A stretch of DNA of 64,000 nucleotides from positions 186,001-250,000 of the forward strand of contig CAZCHE010000001.1 in assembly GCA_964498395.1 (NCBI GenBank), in the 5' to 3' direction. The position numbers were made by a program, and so were the translations under genes. Numbering within the stretch: position 1 is the first letter of the stretch; each line of letters starts with the position of its first letter. The notes under the pieces are model-generated. The model was given only the letters and a program-made list of their open reading frames with translations. It had not been told where the DNA came from and made no database searches. Shown here in pieces: positions 25,909 through 32,921 of the stretch. Origin of the DNA: Parapedobacter sp964498395. GTDB taxonomy: Bacteria > Bacteroidota > Bacteroidia > Sphingobacteriales > Sphingobacteriaceae.

Positions 25909-25982
25909 CGGGGTGTAGCGTAGCCCGGTATCGCGCCTGCTTTGGGAGCAGGAGGTCGTAGGTTCGAATCCTGCCACCCCGA
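25909..25982 (+). tRNA. tRNA-Pro (anticodon TGG)
   Basis: 74 nt. Acceptor stem CGGGGTG/CACCCCG, D-arm GCGTAGCCCGGTATCGC, anticodon arm CCTGC-TTTGGGA-GCAGG giving anticodon TGG, T-arm with GGTTCGAATCC, discriminator base A. CCA is not encoded. A promoter precedes it and a terminator follows within 2 bp. It is the last ordinary chromosomal gene before the AT-rich island. Confidence 0.96.
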
Positions 25983-25983
25983 C

Positions 25984-26011
25984 AAAAGCCACTGATTATC
26001 AGTGGCTTTTT
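25984..26011 (+). terminator. Terminator of tRNA-Pro
   Basis: AAAAGCCACTGAT pairs with ATCAGTGGCTTTTT: a tight hairpin followed by T residues, immediately after the tRNA. Confidence 0.85.
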
Positions 26012-26115
26012 CTATTTTCGGACATATTTCGGACTGAATATGTTTATTTCTCAGCTCAATATTAAGATAAAATAGGTTATATAAAATTATGCGTGTCAAG
26101 CGTTTTTTAGGGAAT

Positions 26116-26955
26116 TTATAAAAAATCAAGTGGACTAGGGGTGCGCTTTTTATCAATATCGGTAATGTGTGTATAGATCATGGTTGTTTTTATATTTTCA
26201 TGACCGAGCAATTCCTGAACAATTCGGACATCAATACCAGATTGAATTAAATGTGTAGCGTACGAATGACGTAATGTATGTACTGTGCCTTCGGTTTTTA
26301 TTTTCGCGTTAGCTAATGACTTTTTCAATACAAGTTGCACACTACGTTCACTGTATCGATTTCCTTTTTCTCCTTCAAAAAGGTAGTTTGTAGGTTTATA
26401 AACCAAATAATAATCTCTTAAAATATACAGTAATTTATCTGGTAAGGATACAATCCGGTCTTTGTTACCTTTGCTTTGGTTGATTCGGATAATCTTTTCA
26501 GAAGATCGTATATCTTTTATCTTGAGGTTCAGCAATTCGTTTAGGCGTAAGCCACAACTATAAATGGTCATTAATATTGCTCTATGCTTAATATTGTCGG
26601 TGCTATCTAATAATTGTCGAATTTCTTCTTTGGAAAAGAATTTGGGCAGTTTAGAAAACGATCTTTTGGGATATAAGTAATCGAGCTGAACCTTTTGGTT
26701 AAGTGTCAATTCGTATAGCTTCTTAATAGCTCCAACTAAACCTTTCTGATAGGAAACACTGATCTACTCTTTTTGAACTTTTTCATTGATGAAAGATTCT
26801 ATAGCTCTCACGGGCACATCTTTTAAGGATGGATATTCATTGAGATGCTTCAAAAATAGGCTAGCATAGTCCATATATGACTTAATAGTATTCTTGGCAT
26901 ATCTCTGTGTATTCAATTTTGTTTGAAATGTTTTCAATATAACTTCGCTTTCCAT
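26116..26955 (-). pseudogene. Integron-like tyrosine recombinase with in-frame amber stop
   Basis: A continuous 279-codon frame interrupted only by TAG at codon 64 (plus-strand 26764-26766). The SAM-like core-binding domain (about 5-95) spans the stop. The catalytic domain keeps R137, K162, H226-x-x-R229, H252 and Y261 (counting from the ATG at 26955). It ends TTMIYTHI...SPLDFL, as integron integrases and related enzymes do. The roughly 30-residue extra insertion of IntI, expected between the Lys motif and HxxR, is absent. It would cut and join attC/attI sites. The stop may be a recent CAG-to-TAG change; a 197-residue fragment could start at 26709 but would lack the core-binding domain. Confidence 0.85.
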
Positions 26956-27093
26956 AATTACAATAACGATGAAATAATAAGATTTGTTTCGCTATTCATG
27001 ATTTTTAAATTAATTAAACGGTTAAATAATAACGTATTGCATTATATTTAATGCTTGTGACACGCAATTCGTCTATAGAGATGGATTAGCGAA

Positions 27094-27101
27094 TATTTTT
27101 G
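27094..27101 (+). promoter_or_regulatory. Candidate cassette promoter (Pc-like) -7 box
   Basis: TATTTTTG, a perfect TAnnTTTG match; a one-mismatch box TAGTTTCG follows at 27107-27114. Both point into the array and lie just before the attI-like point at 27127. No -33 TTTG at proper spacing was seen. Confidence 0.4.
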
Positions 27102-27126
27102 TATATTAGTTTCGTGAAAAAGAACT

Positions 27127-27136
27127 GTTACCTGCA
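27127..27136 (+). other. attI-like insertion point / start of first cassette
   Basis: GTTACCTGCA is the exact reverse complement of TGCAGGTAAC (28417-28426), the R'' box of the first attC. In integrons the crossover is between G and TT, so the first cassette would start at 27128. The point lies 171 bp from the start of the divergent recombinase gene, as expected for attI. Confidence 0.7.
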
Positions 27137-27165
27137 ATCTTAAACCCAAATCGTGTAAATCAAAG

Positions 27166-27741
27166 ATGTCCGAAATTTTCAAAAAACATATAACTAAATT
27201 CGCAAAAGTTTCTGACGATGAATTTGAAGAAATCAAAAAATTCTTTGACACGAAAGAGGTCGCCAAAAAAGAAAACCTATTAGAAGAGGGGCAAACTTGC
27301 AGGCATCATTATTTTGTTTTGAGCGGTTTGTTACGAAAGTTTTACATCAACGAAAAAGGCACTGAACAAACCACTGAATTTGCCATTGAAACTTGGTGGC
27401 TTACAGATAACTTTGCCTACGAAAACGGAGTTCCTACGGAATTTTATATTCAGGCTGTAGAAAAATCTACGATATTGTATATTACTCCAGATAAACAGGA
27501 AAAATTATTAAAAGAATTTCCTGTAATGGAACGCTATTTTCGTTTTGTTTACCAGCGGGCTTATGCAGCGGCTCAAAAGCGCATTAAATTTCTTTTTTCG
27601 TTTTCAAAAGAAGAATTTTATTTCCAAGCCGTTAGAAATCATCCCGAATTTGTGCAACGTGTTCCCCAATATTTAATCGCTTCTTATCTAGGTTTCACTC
27701 CCGAGTATTTAAGCGAAATCCGAAAGAGGCTTCTTTCTTAA
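27166..27741 (+). CDS. Crp/Fnr-family transcriptional regulator (cassette 1)
   Basis: 191 residues. N-terminal cyclic-nucleotide-binding-type beta-roll (about 20-115, LLEEGQTCRHHYFVLSGLLRKFY) and a C-terminal helix-turn-helix (PQYLIASYLGFTPEYLSEIRKRL). This resembles the many Bacteroidota Crp-like regulators that do not bind cAMP. It is the first gene of the array, right behind the attI-like point, and shares its cassette with an AhpD-like gene 68 bp downstream, its probable target. A recombinase-proximal gene should be best expressed from any Pc promoter. Confidence 0.88.
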   Translation: MSEIFKKHITKFAKVSDDEFEEIKKFFDTKEVAKKENLLEEGQTCRHHYFVLSGLLRKFYINEKGTEQTTEFAIETWWLTDNFAYENGVPTEFYIQAVEKSTILYITPDKQEKLLKEFPVMERYFRFVYQRAYAAAQKRIKFLFSFSKEEFYFQAVRNHPEFVQRVPQYLIASYLGFTPEYLSEIRKRLLS

Positions 27742-27809
27742 ACCAGTTTAAGTTTTTTTATTTCCTTATTTTCCAATTTTGCAGTAAACAATTTAAAAAG
27801 AATTATATA

Positions 27810-28262
27810 ATGCAAAAACGATTTAACTTTAAGGAAGTTGCACCAAGTGCACTAAAAGCGATGGTTGGTCTAGAAATGTATCTTTCAAAGGCTTCTATAT
27901 CTAAAACATCCAAAGAACTTATAAAAATCCGTGCTTCACAAATTAATGGCTGTGCCTATTGTATCAACATTCACACTCAAGACGCAATTAAAAGTGGAGA
28001 AACAAATCAGCGCATTTTTTTACTGAATGCTTGGAGAGAGGCTGAAGATATTTTTACGGAAGAAGAAAAAGTAGTGTTGGCGATAACGGAAGAGATAACA
28101 TTAATCCATCAAAATGGATTGTCAGATGACACCTATTCAACCGCATTACAGTTTTTTAGCGAAACTCAAATTGCAGATATTATAACTGCCATAATTACAA
28201 TCAACCTCTGGAACAGGGTTGTATTAAGCACCCACTTACCGATAGGACAAAGTCTTGCATAA
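27810..28262 (+). CDS. Carboxymuconolactone decarboxylase/AhpD-like protein (cassette 1)
   Basis: 150 residues of the AhpD-like CMD family. The redox motif CAYCINIH (Cys-x-x-Cys with a following His) is present, preceded by LIKIRASQINGC. Such proteins are peroxidase-linked thiol enzymes of the cytosol; many stand-alone copies are placed under Crp-type regulators in Bacteroidota, as here. A terminator lies inside the cassette just after the gene, so transcripts from this cassette should not run into the next. Confidence 0.88.
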   Translation: MQKRFNFKEVAPSALKAMVGLEMYLSKASISKTSKELIKIRASQINGCAYCINIHTQDAIKSGETNQRIFLLNAWREAEDIFTEEEKVVLAITEEITLIHQNGLSDDTYSTALQFFSETQIADIITAIITINLWNRVVLSTHLPIGQSLA

Positions 28263-28271
28263 GACTATTAT

Positions 28272-28304
28272 AAAAAAAGCAGGTTCAACAACCTGCTTTT
28301 TTTT
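28272..28304 (+). terminator. Terminator inside cassette 1
   Basis: AAAAAAGCAGGTT-CAAC-AACCTGCTTTTTTTT: perfect 7-bp GC-rich stem extended by A-T pairs and a T8 tract, 10 bp after the stop codon. Confidence 0.9.
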
Positions 28305-28416
28305 CACAAAGGATATTTTTGTAATTTAGATTGTGCCTAACAATGGTATTCGAAATATTCGATGAGTAATTGAAGGATACTCAAATGAGTGGTTTTAGAC
28401 GTGAACAATAAAAGAC

Positions 28417-28553
28417 TGCAGGTAACAAGGGTTTTGCGATAGTGGGGCGAAACTGCAAAGTTCAACGGTAGTTCTTCGGTTCAACTGTTGTGCAAAATTG
28501 AAGATTTGTGCTTCGATTGCCCCACCATCGCAAAGCCCCAAAACGTTAGCGGT
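28417..28553. repeat. attC-like site 1 (end of cassette 1)
   Basis: R'' TGCAGGTAAC, L''-like AAGGGTTTTGCGATAGTGGGGC, a variable centre, L'-like GCCCCACCATCGCAAAGCCC and R' GTTAGCGGT. The inner arms pair over about 20 bp with bulged bases. The centre carries GTTCAACGG/TTCAAC-type secondary inverted repeats. Length about 137 nt, in the usual attC range. Confidence 0.85.
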
Positions 28554-28630
28554 CATTGTTAGGACGACCACATAAACAGACAAAGCAATGCAAGATTTTT
28601 AATGACAAACTAATAAAATAGCAACAAGAC

Positions 28631-29080
28631 ATGACAAGTGACCTTCGACCAAACATTTCAACCCCTTACGACACATCACCAATCGAAAATTTTATTTCCG
28701 AATTACAAGATGCAATTGACACGGGTGATGTAGAGTTATTCAACAAGCGTTTTGCCAAGGATATTCTGTGGGGAAGTCCATTTGCAGCAATTGCAAGTGG
28801 TTATGAACAAATTCATTCAATTCACAAACAAATGTTTTCTTCTGTGACACCTATGAAAGGAGCTGCCAAATACGAAGCAGAGCATATACGCTTCGTTTCA
28901 GAGCAAGTGGCAATAGCTTATGTACGGAGAATATCTAAAATTCCAAATATGTCAAACTCGGGAATAAAACCTGGAAGTTTTGATGAACTAGCTTTATTTG
29001 TATTGGTAAAAGAAAACGAACAATGGTGGTTGGCAGCAGCACAACATGTTCCTGACAGAAGAGACGTTTATCTAAAATAA
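28631..29080 (+). CDS. SnoaL-like/SgcJ-EcaC family protein (cassette 2)
   Basis: 149 residues with an NTF2-like fold: YDTSPIENFISELQDAIDTGDVELFNKRFAKDILWGSPF... ending ENEQWWLAAAQHVPD. The family binds or modifies small hydrophobic molecules; no specific reaction can be assigned. It is the only gene of cassette 2, and the leader of 85 bp after the attC site has no clear promoter. Confidence 0.8.
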   Translation: MTSDLRPNISTPYDTSPIENFISELQDAIDTGDVELFNKRFAKDILWGSPFAAIASGYEQIHSIHKQMFSSVTPMKGAAKYEAEHIRFVSEQVAIAYVRRISKIPNMSNSGIKPGSFDELALFVLVKENEQWWLAAAQHVPDRRDVYLK

Positions 29081-29161
29081 TTCAGCGTAGGGCAAACGCT
29101 AATAATTTTGAACACAGGAAATGCTGTCAATTAAACACTTTTGATGGAAGAAAAACAACGA

Positions 29162-29189
29162 ACCGCTAACATCTCATTGGCGTAGCGGT
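29162..29189. repeat. Collapsed attC-like site 2 (end of cassette 2)
   Basis: ACCGCTAAC (29162-29170) and GTAGCGGT (29182-29189) are the outer arms, separated by only 11 bp; the whole central stem is missing and one T of GTT is lost. The R'' still mirrors the start of its cassette (GTTAGCGGT, 28545). Confidence 0.65.
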
Positions 29190-29232
29190 CATTGCAAAAG
29201 ACGACATCATAAATACAAACAGACAACAAAAA

Positions 29233-29802
29233 ATGCAAGACTTTATTGACCAAGCAAGGAAAAATGGAGTGACACTTTTCGACAAAGGGAAATGTCAGTT
29301 TTGCGGTGCAGACTATCAAAAAGGCATTTTTGACTGTATGGACAATTACAACAATGGACTTGAACTTTTAGACTTTAATAATTCGGAATATCACATTTCA
29401 AGATTTTTAAGCGTTGATGCACACGCCTTGCAACATCCAGAAATTCACGGACGGTGGAGCAATCATTTTCACTTGACAAGACTGAATTTAATACTTGACA
29501 AAAAACAACAATGGGATTACAAAAAATCTCCATTACTAAGTGACTATTTGAATGAATATAAATTAAACAGGCAGAATGAATTTCTTGCTGTTCCAAAACC
29601 CTTGGAAAGGGGAAACATAACGGCAAAAGACTTGACTAAGGCGACAACGGCAGACGAATGTGTTGAAATAATAAAAAAATGGGCAGACGAAGTTTATTAT
29701 GCTTGGAGTTCTAATCATTCATTAGTTTCACAAATTGCAGACGGGTTTTTAGACAAGAATGACAATAGTAAAACATATGACAGAAAAACAACGAACCGCT
29801 AA
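29233..29802 (+). CDS. DUF5946 family protein (cassette 3)
   Basis: 189 residues. An N-terminal zinc-finger-like CQFCGADYQKGIFDC, then SEYHISRFLSVDAHALQHPEIHGRWSNHFHLTRL, matches DUF5946 (two Cys pairs and a His-rich helix, SVDAxALQHP). Function unknown; the Cys/His set suggests metal binding. Its TAA stop lies inside the R'' box (CCGCTAAC) of the following attC, so the cassette end supplies the stop codon. Confidence 0.78.
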   Translation: MQDFIDQARKNGVTLFDKGKCQFCGADYQKGIFDCMDNYNNGLELLDFNNSEYHISRFLSVDAHALQHPEIHGRWSNHFHLTRLNLILDKKQQWDYKKSPLLSDYLNEYKLNRQNEFLAVPKPLERGNITAKDLTKATTADECVEIIKKWADEVYYAWSSNHSLVSQIADGFLDKNDNSKTYDRKTTNR

Positions 29803-29931
29803 CACGGGTTTTGCGTCAGGCGGGCTGAAGTGCAAAATTCAACAGTAGTTTTTCAATTGAGCATTAGTAATAAAACCAGCTTTTGTGCTTCGGTTGCCCG
29901 CCCGAACGCAAAGCCCCGAAACGTTAGCGGT
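29795..29931. repeat. attC-like site 3 (end of cassette 3)
   Basis: R'' ACCGCTAAC, arm ACGGGTTTTGCGTCAGGCGG, arm CCGCCCGAACGCAAAGCCCC and R' GTTAGCGGT at 29923. The inner arms pair with a few extruded bases; a second stem GTGCAAAA/TTTTGTGC lies inside. About 137 nt. Confidence 0.88.
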
Positions 29932-29969
29932 CAGGCAACGTTCGGCCCAAAACCACAGGAAAACATTAA

Positions 29970-30716
29970 GTGAAAATAATTTTGAAAGAGCGACTAAAAA
30001 TAGGGTTTTCTAAAATTGGAGGTATCTATGTAGGCAGGCTTGAAAACTCAAAACTGCATAAACATAGAGCCATAACTATTGCTTTGTCTTTCAACAATGA
30101 ATTTGAGTTTGAAGGTGAAAGCCAAAAAATTACAACATCAGGACTTATTTCCCAACCCAATACAAACAGAAAATACACCTATAACCCAAACACGATAACC
30201 GCTTTTGTACATATAGAGCCTTTCTTTTCCCAAGGGTCAGCTCTTTTGGATAAAACCAAGGAGTTTGAGGAATTAACACCCGAACAAACCGAAGAAATAG
30301 CTAAAATCCTAATGCAATGGTGCAATACAAATGACACTTCCGAAAAACTTACCGAAACAGTCATTGAAAACATTATCAAGCAAGTTGCAAAAGACACTCC
30401 AAAACGATTCATAGATGAGCGAATAAAAAAATCCATTGACTTAATATGGGATTCCGAACAAATAGATTTGAGTGAATTGGCTTCAACCAACAACATATCC
30501 ATCTATCGTTTTTCTCATCTTTTCAAACAGGAAACAGGAATAAGTTTCAAAGTATACGTGTTGCACAAAAAGCTGATTAAATCATTACAGGCAATCGTAA
30601 CCGATAAGGAAAACCTGACAACATCAGCATATATGGGCGGATTTTCTGACCAATCCCATTTCAACAGAACCTATCTTAACGCTTTTGGCGTGCAACCGGG
30701 CAAATCCATAAAATAG
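29970..30716 (+). CDS. AraC-family transcriptional regulator (cassette 4)
   Basis: 248 residues. N-terminal cupin-like ligand domain (LHKHRAITIALSF..., residues about 25-90), C-terminal AraC double helix-turn-helix with DLSELASTNNISIYRFSHLFKQETGISF and GFSDQSHFNRTYLNAFGVQPGK. The start is GTG at 29970, 39 bp past the attC boundary; no ATG precedes the conserved region. It probably controls the VOC gene 57 bp downstream. Confidence 0.85.
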   Translation: MKIILKERLKIGFSKIGGIYVGRLENSKLHKHRAITIALSFNNEFEFEGESQKITTSGLISQPNTNRKYTYNPNTITAFVHIEPFFSQGSALLDKTKEFEELTPEQTEEIAKILMQWCNTNDTSEKLTETVIENIIKQVAKDTPKRFIDERIKKSIDLIWDSEQIDLSELASTNNISIYRFSHLFKQETGISFKVYVLHKKLIKSLQAIVTDKENLTTSAYMGGFSDQSHFNRTYLNAFGVQPGKSIK

Positions 30717-30773
30717 CAAGTCCGTTCAATTTTCCCATTACCCTGTTTCAGAAATTTGCACAAAAAAGAAGAT

Positions 30774-31178
30774 ATGAAAACATTATTGCCTTATTTTACC
30801 ATACAAGGAAGAACCGAGGAAGCCTTGGCATTTTACAAAGACTGCTTCAAAGGAGAAGTGTTGTTTCTGCAACGATTTTCTGAAACACCTTTCAAGGTTT
30901 CCGAAGACTTCAAAAACAAGATTGCCCACGCTGAATTTAAAGCTGAAAACGTGCATTTTTTCGTGTCGGACGGCTTTGATTCCGAAACTTATACTAACGG
31001 CAATATTGTAGGGTTAAGCGTTAGCTTTGACAATCCTGAAGAACACCTCGAAATAGCTGAAAAGCTAAAAATTGGCGGGCAAGAGGTTTTTGACCCGAAT
31101 GAAATTGACACAGGAGATAGAATGCGCATTATAAACGACAACTATGGGATTCAGTGGCATTTGTATGTAAAAAGTTAG
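30774..31178 (+). CDS. VOC family protein, PhnB-like (cassette 4)
   Basis: 134 residues from the ATG at 30774 (MKTLLPYFTIQGRTEEALAFYKDCF), chosen because PhnB-like proteins start here. The two beta-alpha-beta-beta-beta units of the glyoxalase/dioxygenase fold are visible, ending NDNYGIQWHLYV. Members are antibiotic-binding, glyoxalase-like or uncharacterised. The TAG stop lies in GTTAGCGGGC, a relic of a cassette boundary. Confidence 0.82.
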   Translation: MKTLLPYFTIQGRTEEALAFYKDCFKGEVLFLQRFSETPFKVSEDFKNKIAHAEFKAENVHFFVSDGFDSETYTNGNIVGLSVSFDNPEEHLEIAEKLKIGGQEVFDPNEIDTGDRMRIINDNYGIQWHLYVKS

Positions 31179-31195
31179 CGGGCACAAAACGTTAC
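31174..31195. repeat. Boundary relic GTTAGCGGGC...CGTTAC inside cassette 4
   Basis: GTTAGCGGGC (31174-31183) followed after 7 bp by GTTAC (31191-31195) looks like one or two R' boxes left after loss of an attC. No matching R'' or stem remains. Confidence 0.35.
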
Positions 31196-31344
31196 AAATA
31201 AAATGTTGGTTTCAAGTGTAATACAAACCCCATAACAAACAGAAAAATTAGATAAAAAATATGACAGACGGATTTTGCATAATTGGAATTTCAACAAGAA
31301 CAACAAGCCAAATCCCTCCAAAAGCATGATAACAGCATCAAAGA

Positions 31345-31812
31345 ATGAAACATAACACTTCATCTTTACAATTTGAACAGGCCATAAAAAATGACTCAAA
31401 ATTGTTAACCGAAACGGCCTTTATGTCCAAGAAAATTTGGAATTACACAGATGAACAAATGAGTTTGTGGACAAACGACCTGACAATAACAGCCTCTTAT
31501 ATCGAAGAAAACAAAGTTTTTAAAATATTCGACGATCAGAATTACGTAGGCTTTTTCTCTCTTGTGCCCAAGGATGAGTTTATTGAACTAGACCATTTTT
31601 GGTTTCTACCGGGAAACACAGGTAAAGAATTTGGCAAAAAGTCTTTTGAGTTTATCAAAAGACTGGCTATGAACAACAATTACAACACCTTGCAAGTTTA
31701 TTCAGAACCCAATGCTGACGGATTTTATTCCAAAATGGGTGGAAAAATAATCCAAAGTAAGGAGAGTAAAATAAAAGATAGGTTTTTAAGCGTTTATGAA
31801 TTTAAAATCTGA
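31345..31812 (+). CDS. GNAT-family N-acetyltransferase (cassette 4)
   Basis: 155 residues. The GNAT core is recognisable: YVGFFSLVPKDEFIELDHFWFLPGNTGKEFGKKSFEFIKRLA (acetyl-CoA loop, G-K-E-F-G-K variant of Q/R-x-x-G-x-G/A) and a C-terminal LQVYSEPNADGFYSKMGG. Acetyl acceptor unknown; in cassette arrays such genes are often resistance or toxin-modifying enzymes, but nothing here proves that. Confidence 0.82.
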   Translation: MKHNTSSLQFEQAIKNDSKLLTETAFMSKKIWNYTDEQMSLWTNDLTITASYIEENKVFKIFDDQNYVGFFSLVPKDEFIELDHFWFLPGNTGKEFGKKSFEFIKRLAMNNNYNTLQVYSEPNADGFYSKMGGKIIQSKESKIKDRFLSVYEFKI

Positions 31813-31829
31813 ACAAAACAACTGCCCGA

Positions 31830-31967
31830 ACCGCTAACAAGGGTTTTGCAAGAGTGGCAGGAAACGGCTTACGTAAGAAAGTTTCCCTTATATTTGAAGT
31901 GTTGTACTTCGCAAGAAAGTTGGTACTAAAGAGTGCCACCCTCGCAAAGCCCCAAAACGTTAGTGGC
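31830..31967. repeat. attC-like site 4 (end of cassette 4)
   Basis: R'' ACCGCTAAC mirrors the start of cassette 4 (GTTAGCGGT, 29923). The arms AAGGGTTTTGCAAGAGTGGC and GCCACCCTCGCAAAGCCCC pair; R' is GTTAGTGGC at 31959, the start of cassette 5. The change of the variable bases between R'' and R' marks two cassettes of different origin. Confidence 0.88.
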
Positions 31968-32081
31968 AAGGCTAAAACCCACCCACGATTTAACTACACC
32001 ATTCATTGATATAGCTACGTTAGACATTTTGTAACGCCCCATTTTTGCATCATCATCTTAAACAAATAAAAATTAAGAAAA

Positions 32082-32921
32082 ATGGAAGCAAAAAAAGTAT
32101 GGTTTGTAACAGGTGCGTCAAAAGGATTGGGGCTTACTTTAGTGAAAAAATTATTGCAAAACGGCTCTCGTGTAGTTGCTACAACACGGAATCCCGAATT
32201 GCTAACGGCAGAAATAGGAAACACTACCGATGTATTCCTACCACTTGCCGTAAATTTAACCGACAATGACGATGTGAAGAGTGCCATTGAAAAGAGCATT
32301 GCACATTTTGGCAAAATCGATGTGGTGGTAAACAATGCAGGCTACGGACAGATTGGTACATTGGAGGAACTGACAGACAAAGAAGCCAAAGCGAATTTCG
32401 AAGTCAATGTTTTTGGAACCTTGAACGTTGTCAGAAATGTGATGCCTTATTTAAGAAACCAAAAATCAGGCAACATCTTTAATATTTCATCGGTAGGAGG
32501 ATTATTTGCAGGTTTTCCTGGTTGGGGAATTTATTGTGCTACCAAATTTGCAGTGGCAGGATTTACCGAAGCATTAGCCGAAGAAGCAAAAGCATTTGGA
32601 GTGAACGCTACCGTGGTTTATCCGGGATATTTCCGTACCGATTTTCTGACCAAAGATTCTGTAAAGACACCTGCATCGCCTATTCAAGATTATGAAACTG
32701 CCCGACAATCCGAACAGGCACACCTTGAAAGCATTAATGGCAGTCAGCCAAACGACCCTGAAAAAGCCGCGGATGTATTGATTGCAATCAGCCAAGAAGA
32801 AAATCCGCCCGTTCACTTACTGTTGGGTGGTGATGCGTACGACATTCTGAAAAATAAAATTGAAATAATCACAAAAGACGTTGACCAATGGAAAAACCAC
32901 ACACTATCTACCGCATTTTAA
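32082..32921 (+). CDS. Short-chain dehydrogenase/reductase (cassette 5)
   Basis: 279 residues, classical SDR with NADP(H)-binding TGASKGLG (about 9-16), NNAGYG, catalytic Ser in FNISSVGG and YCATK (Tyr-x-x-x-Lys). The C-terminal extension (PNDPEKAADVLIAISQEENPPVHLLLGGDA) is typical of a Bacteroidota oxidoreductase subfamily. Substrate unknown. The end of the gene overlaps the next gene by 34 bp. Confidence 0.9.
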   Translation: MEAKKVWFVTGASKGLGLTLVKKLLQNGSRVVATTRNPELLTAEIGNTTDVFLPLAVNLTDNDDVKSAIEKSIAHFGKIDVVVNNAGYGQIGTLEELTDKEAKANFEVNVFGTLNVVRNVMPYLRNQKSGNIFNISSVGGLFAGFPGWGIYCATKFAVAGFTEALAEEAKAFGVNATVVYPGYFRTDFLTKDSVKTPASPIQDYETARQSEQAHLESINGSQPNDPEKAADVLIAISQEENPPVHLLLGGDAYDILKNKIEIITKDVDQWKNHTLSTAF

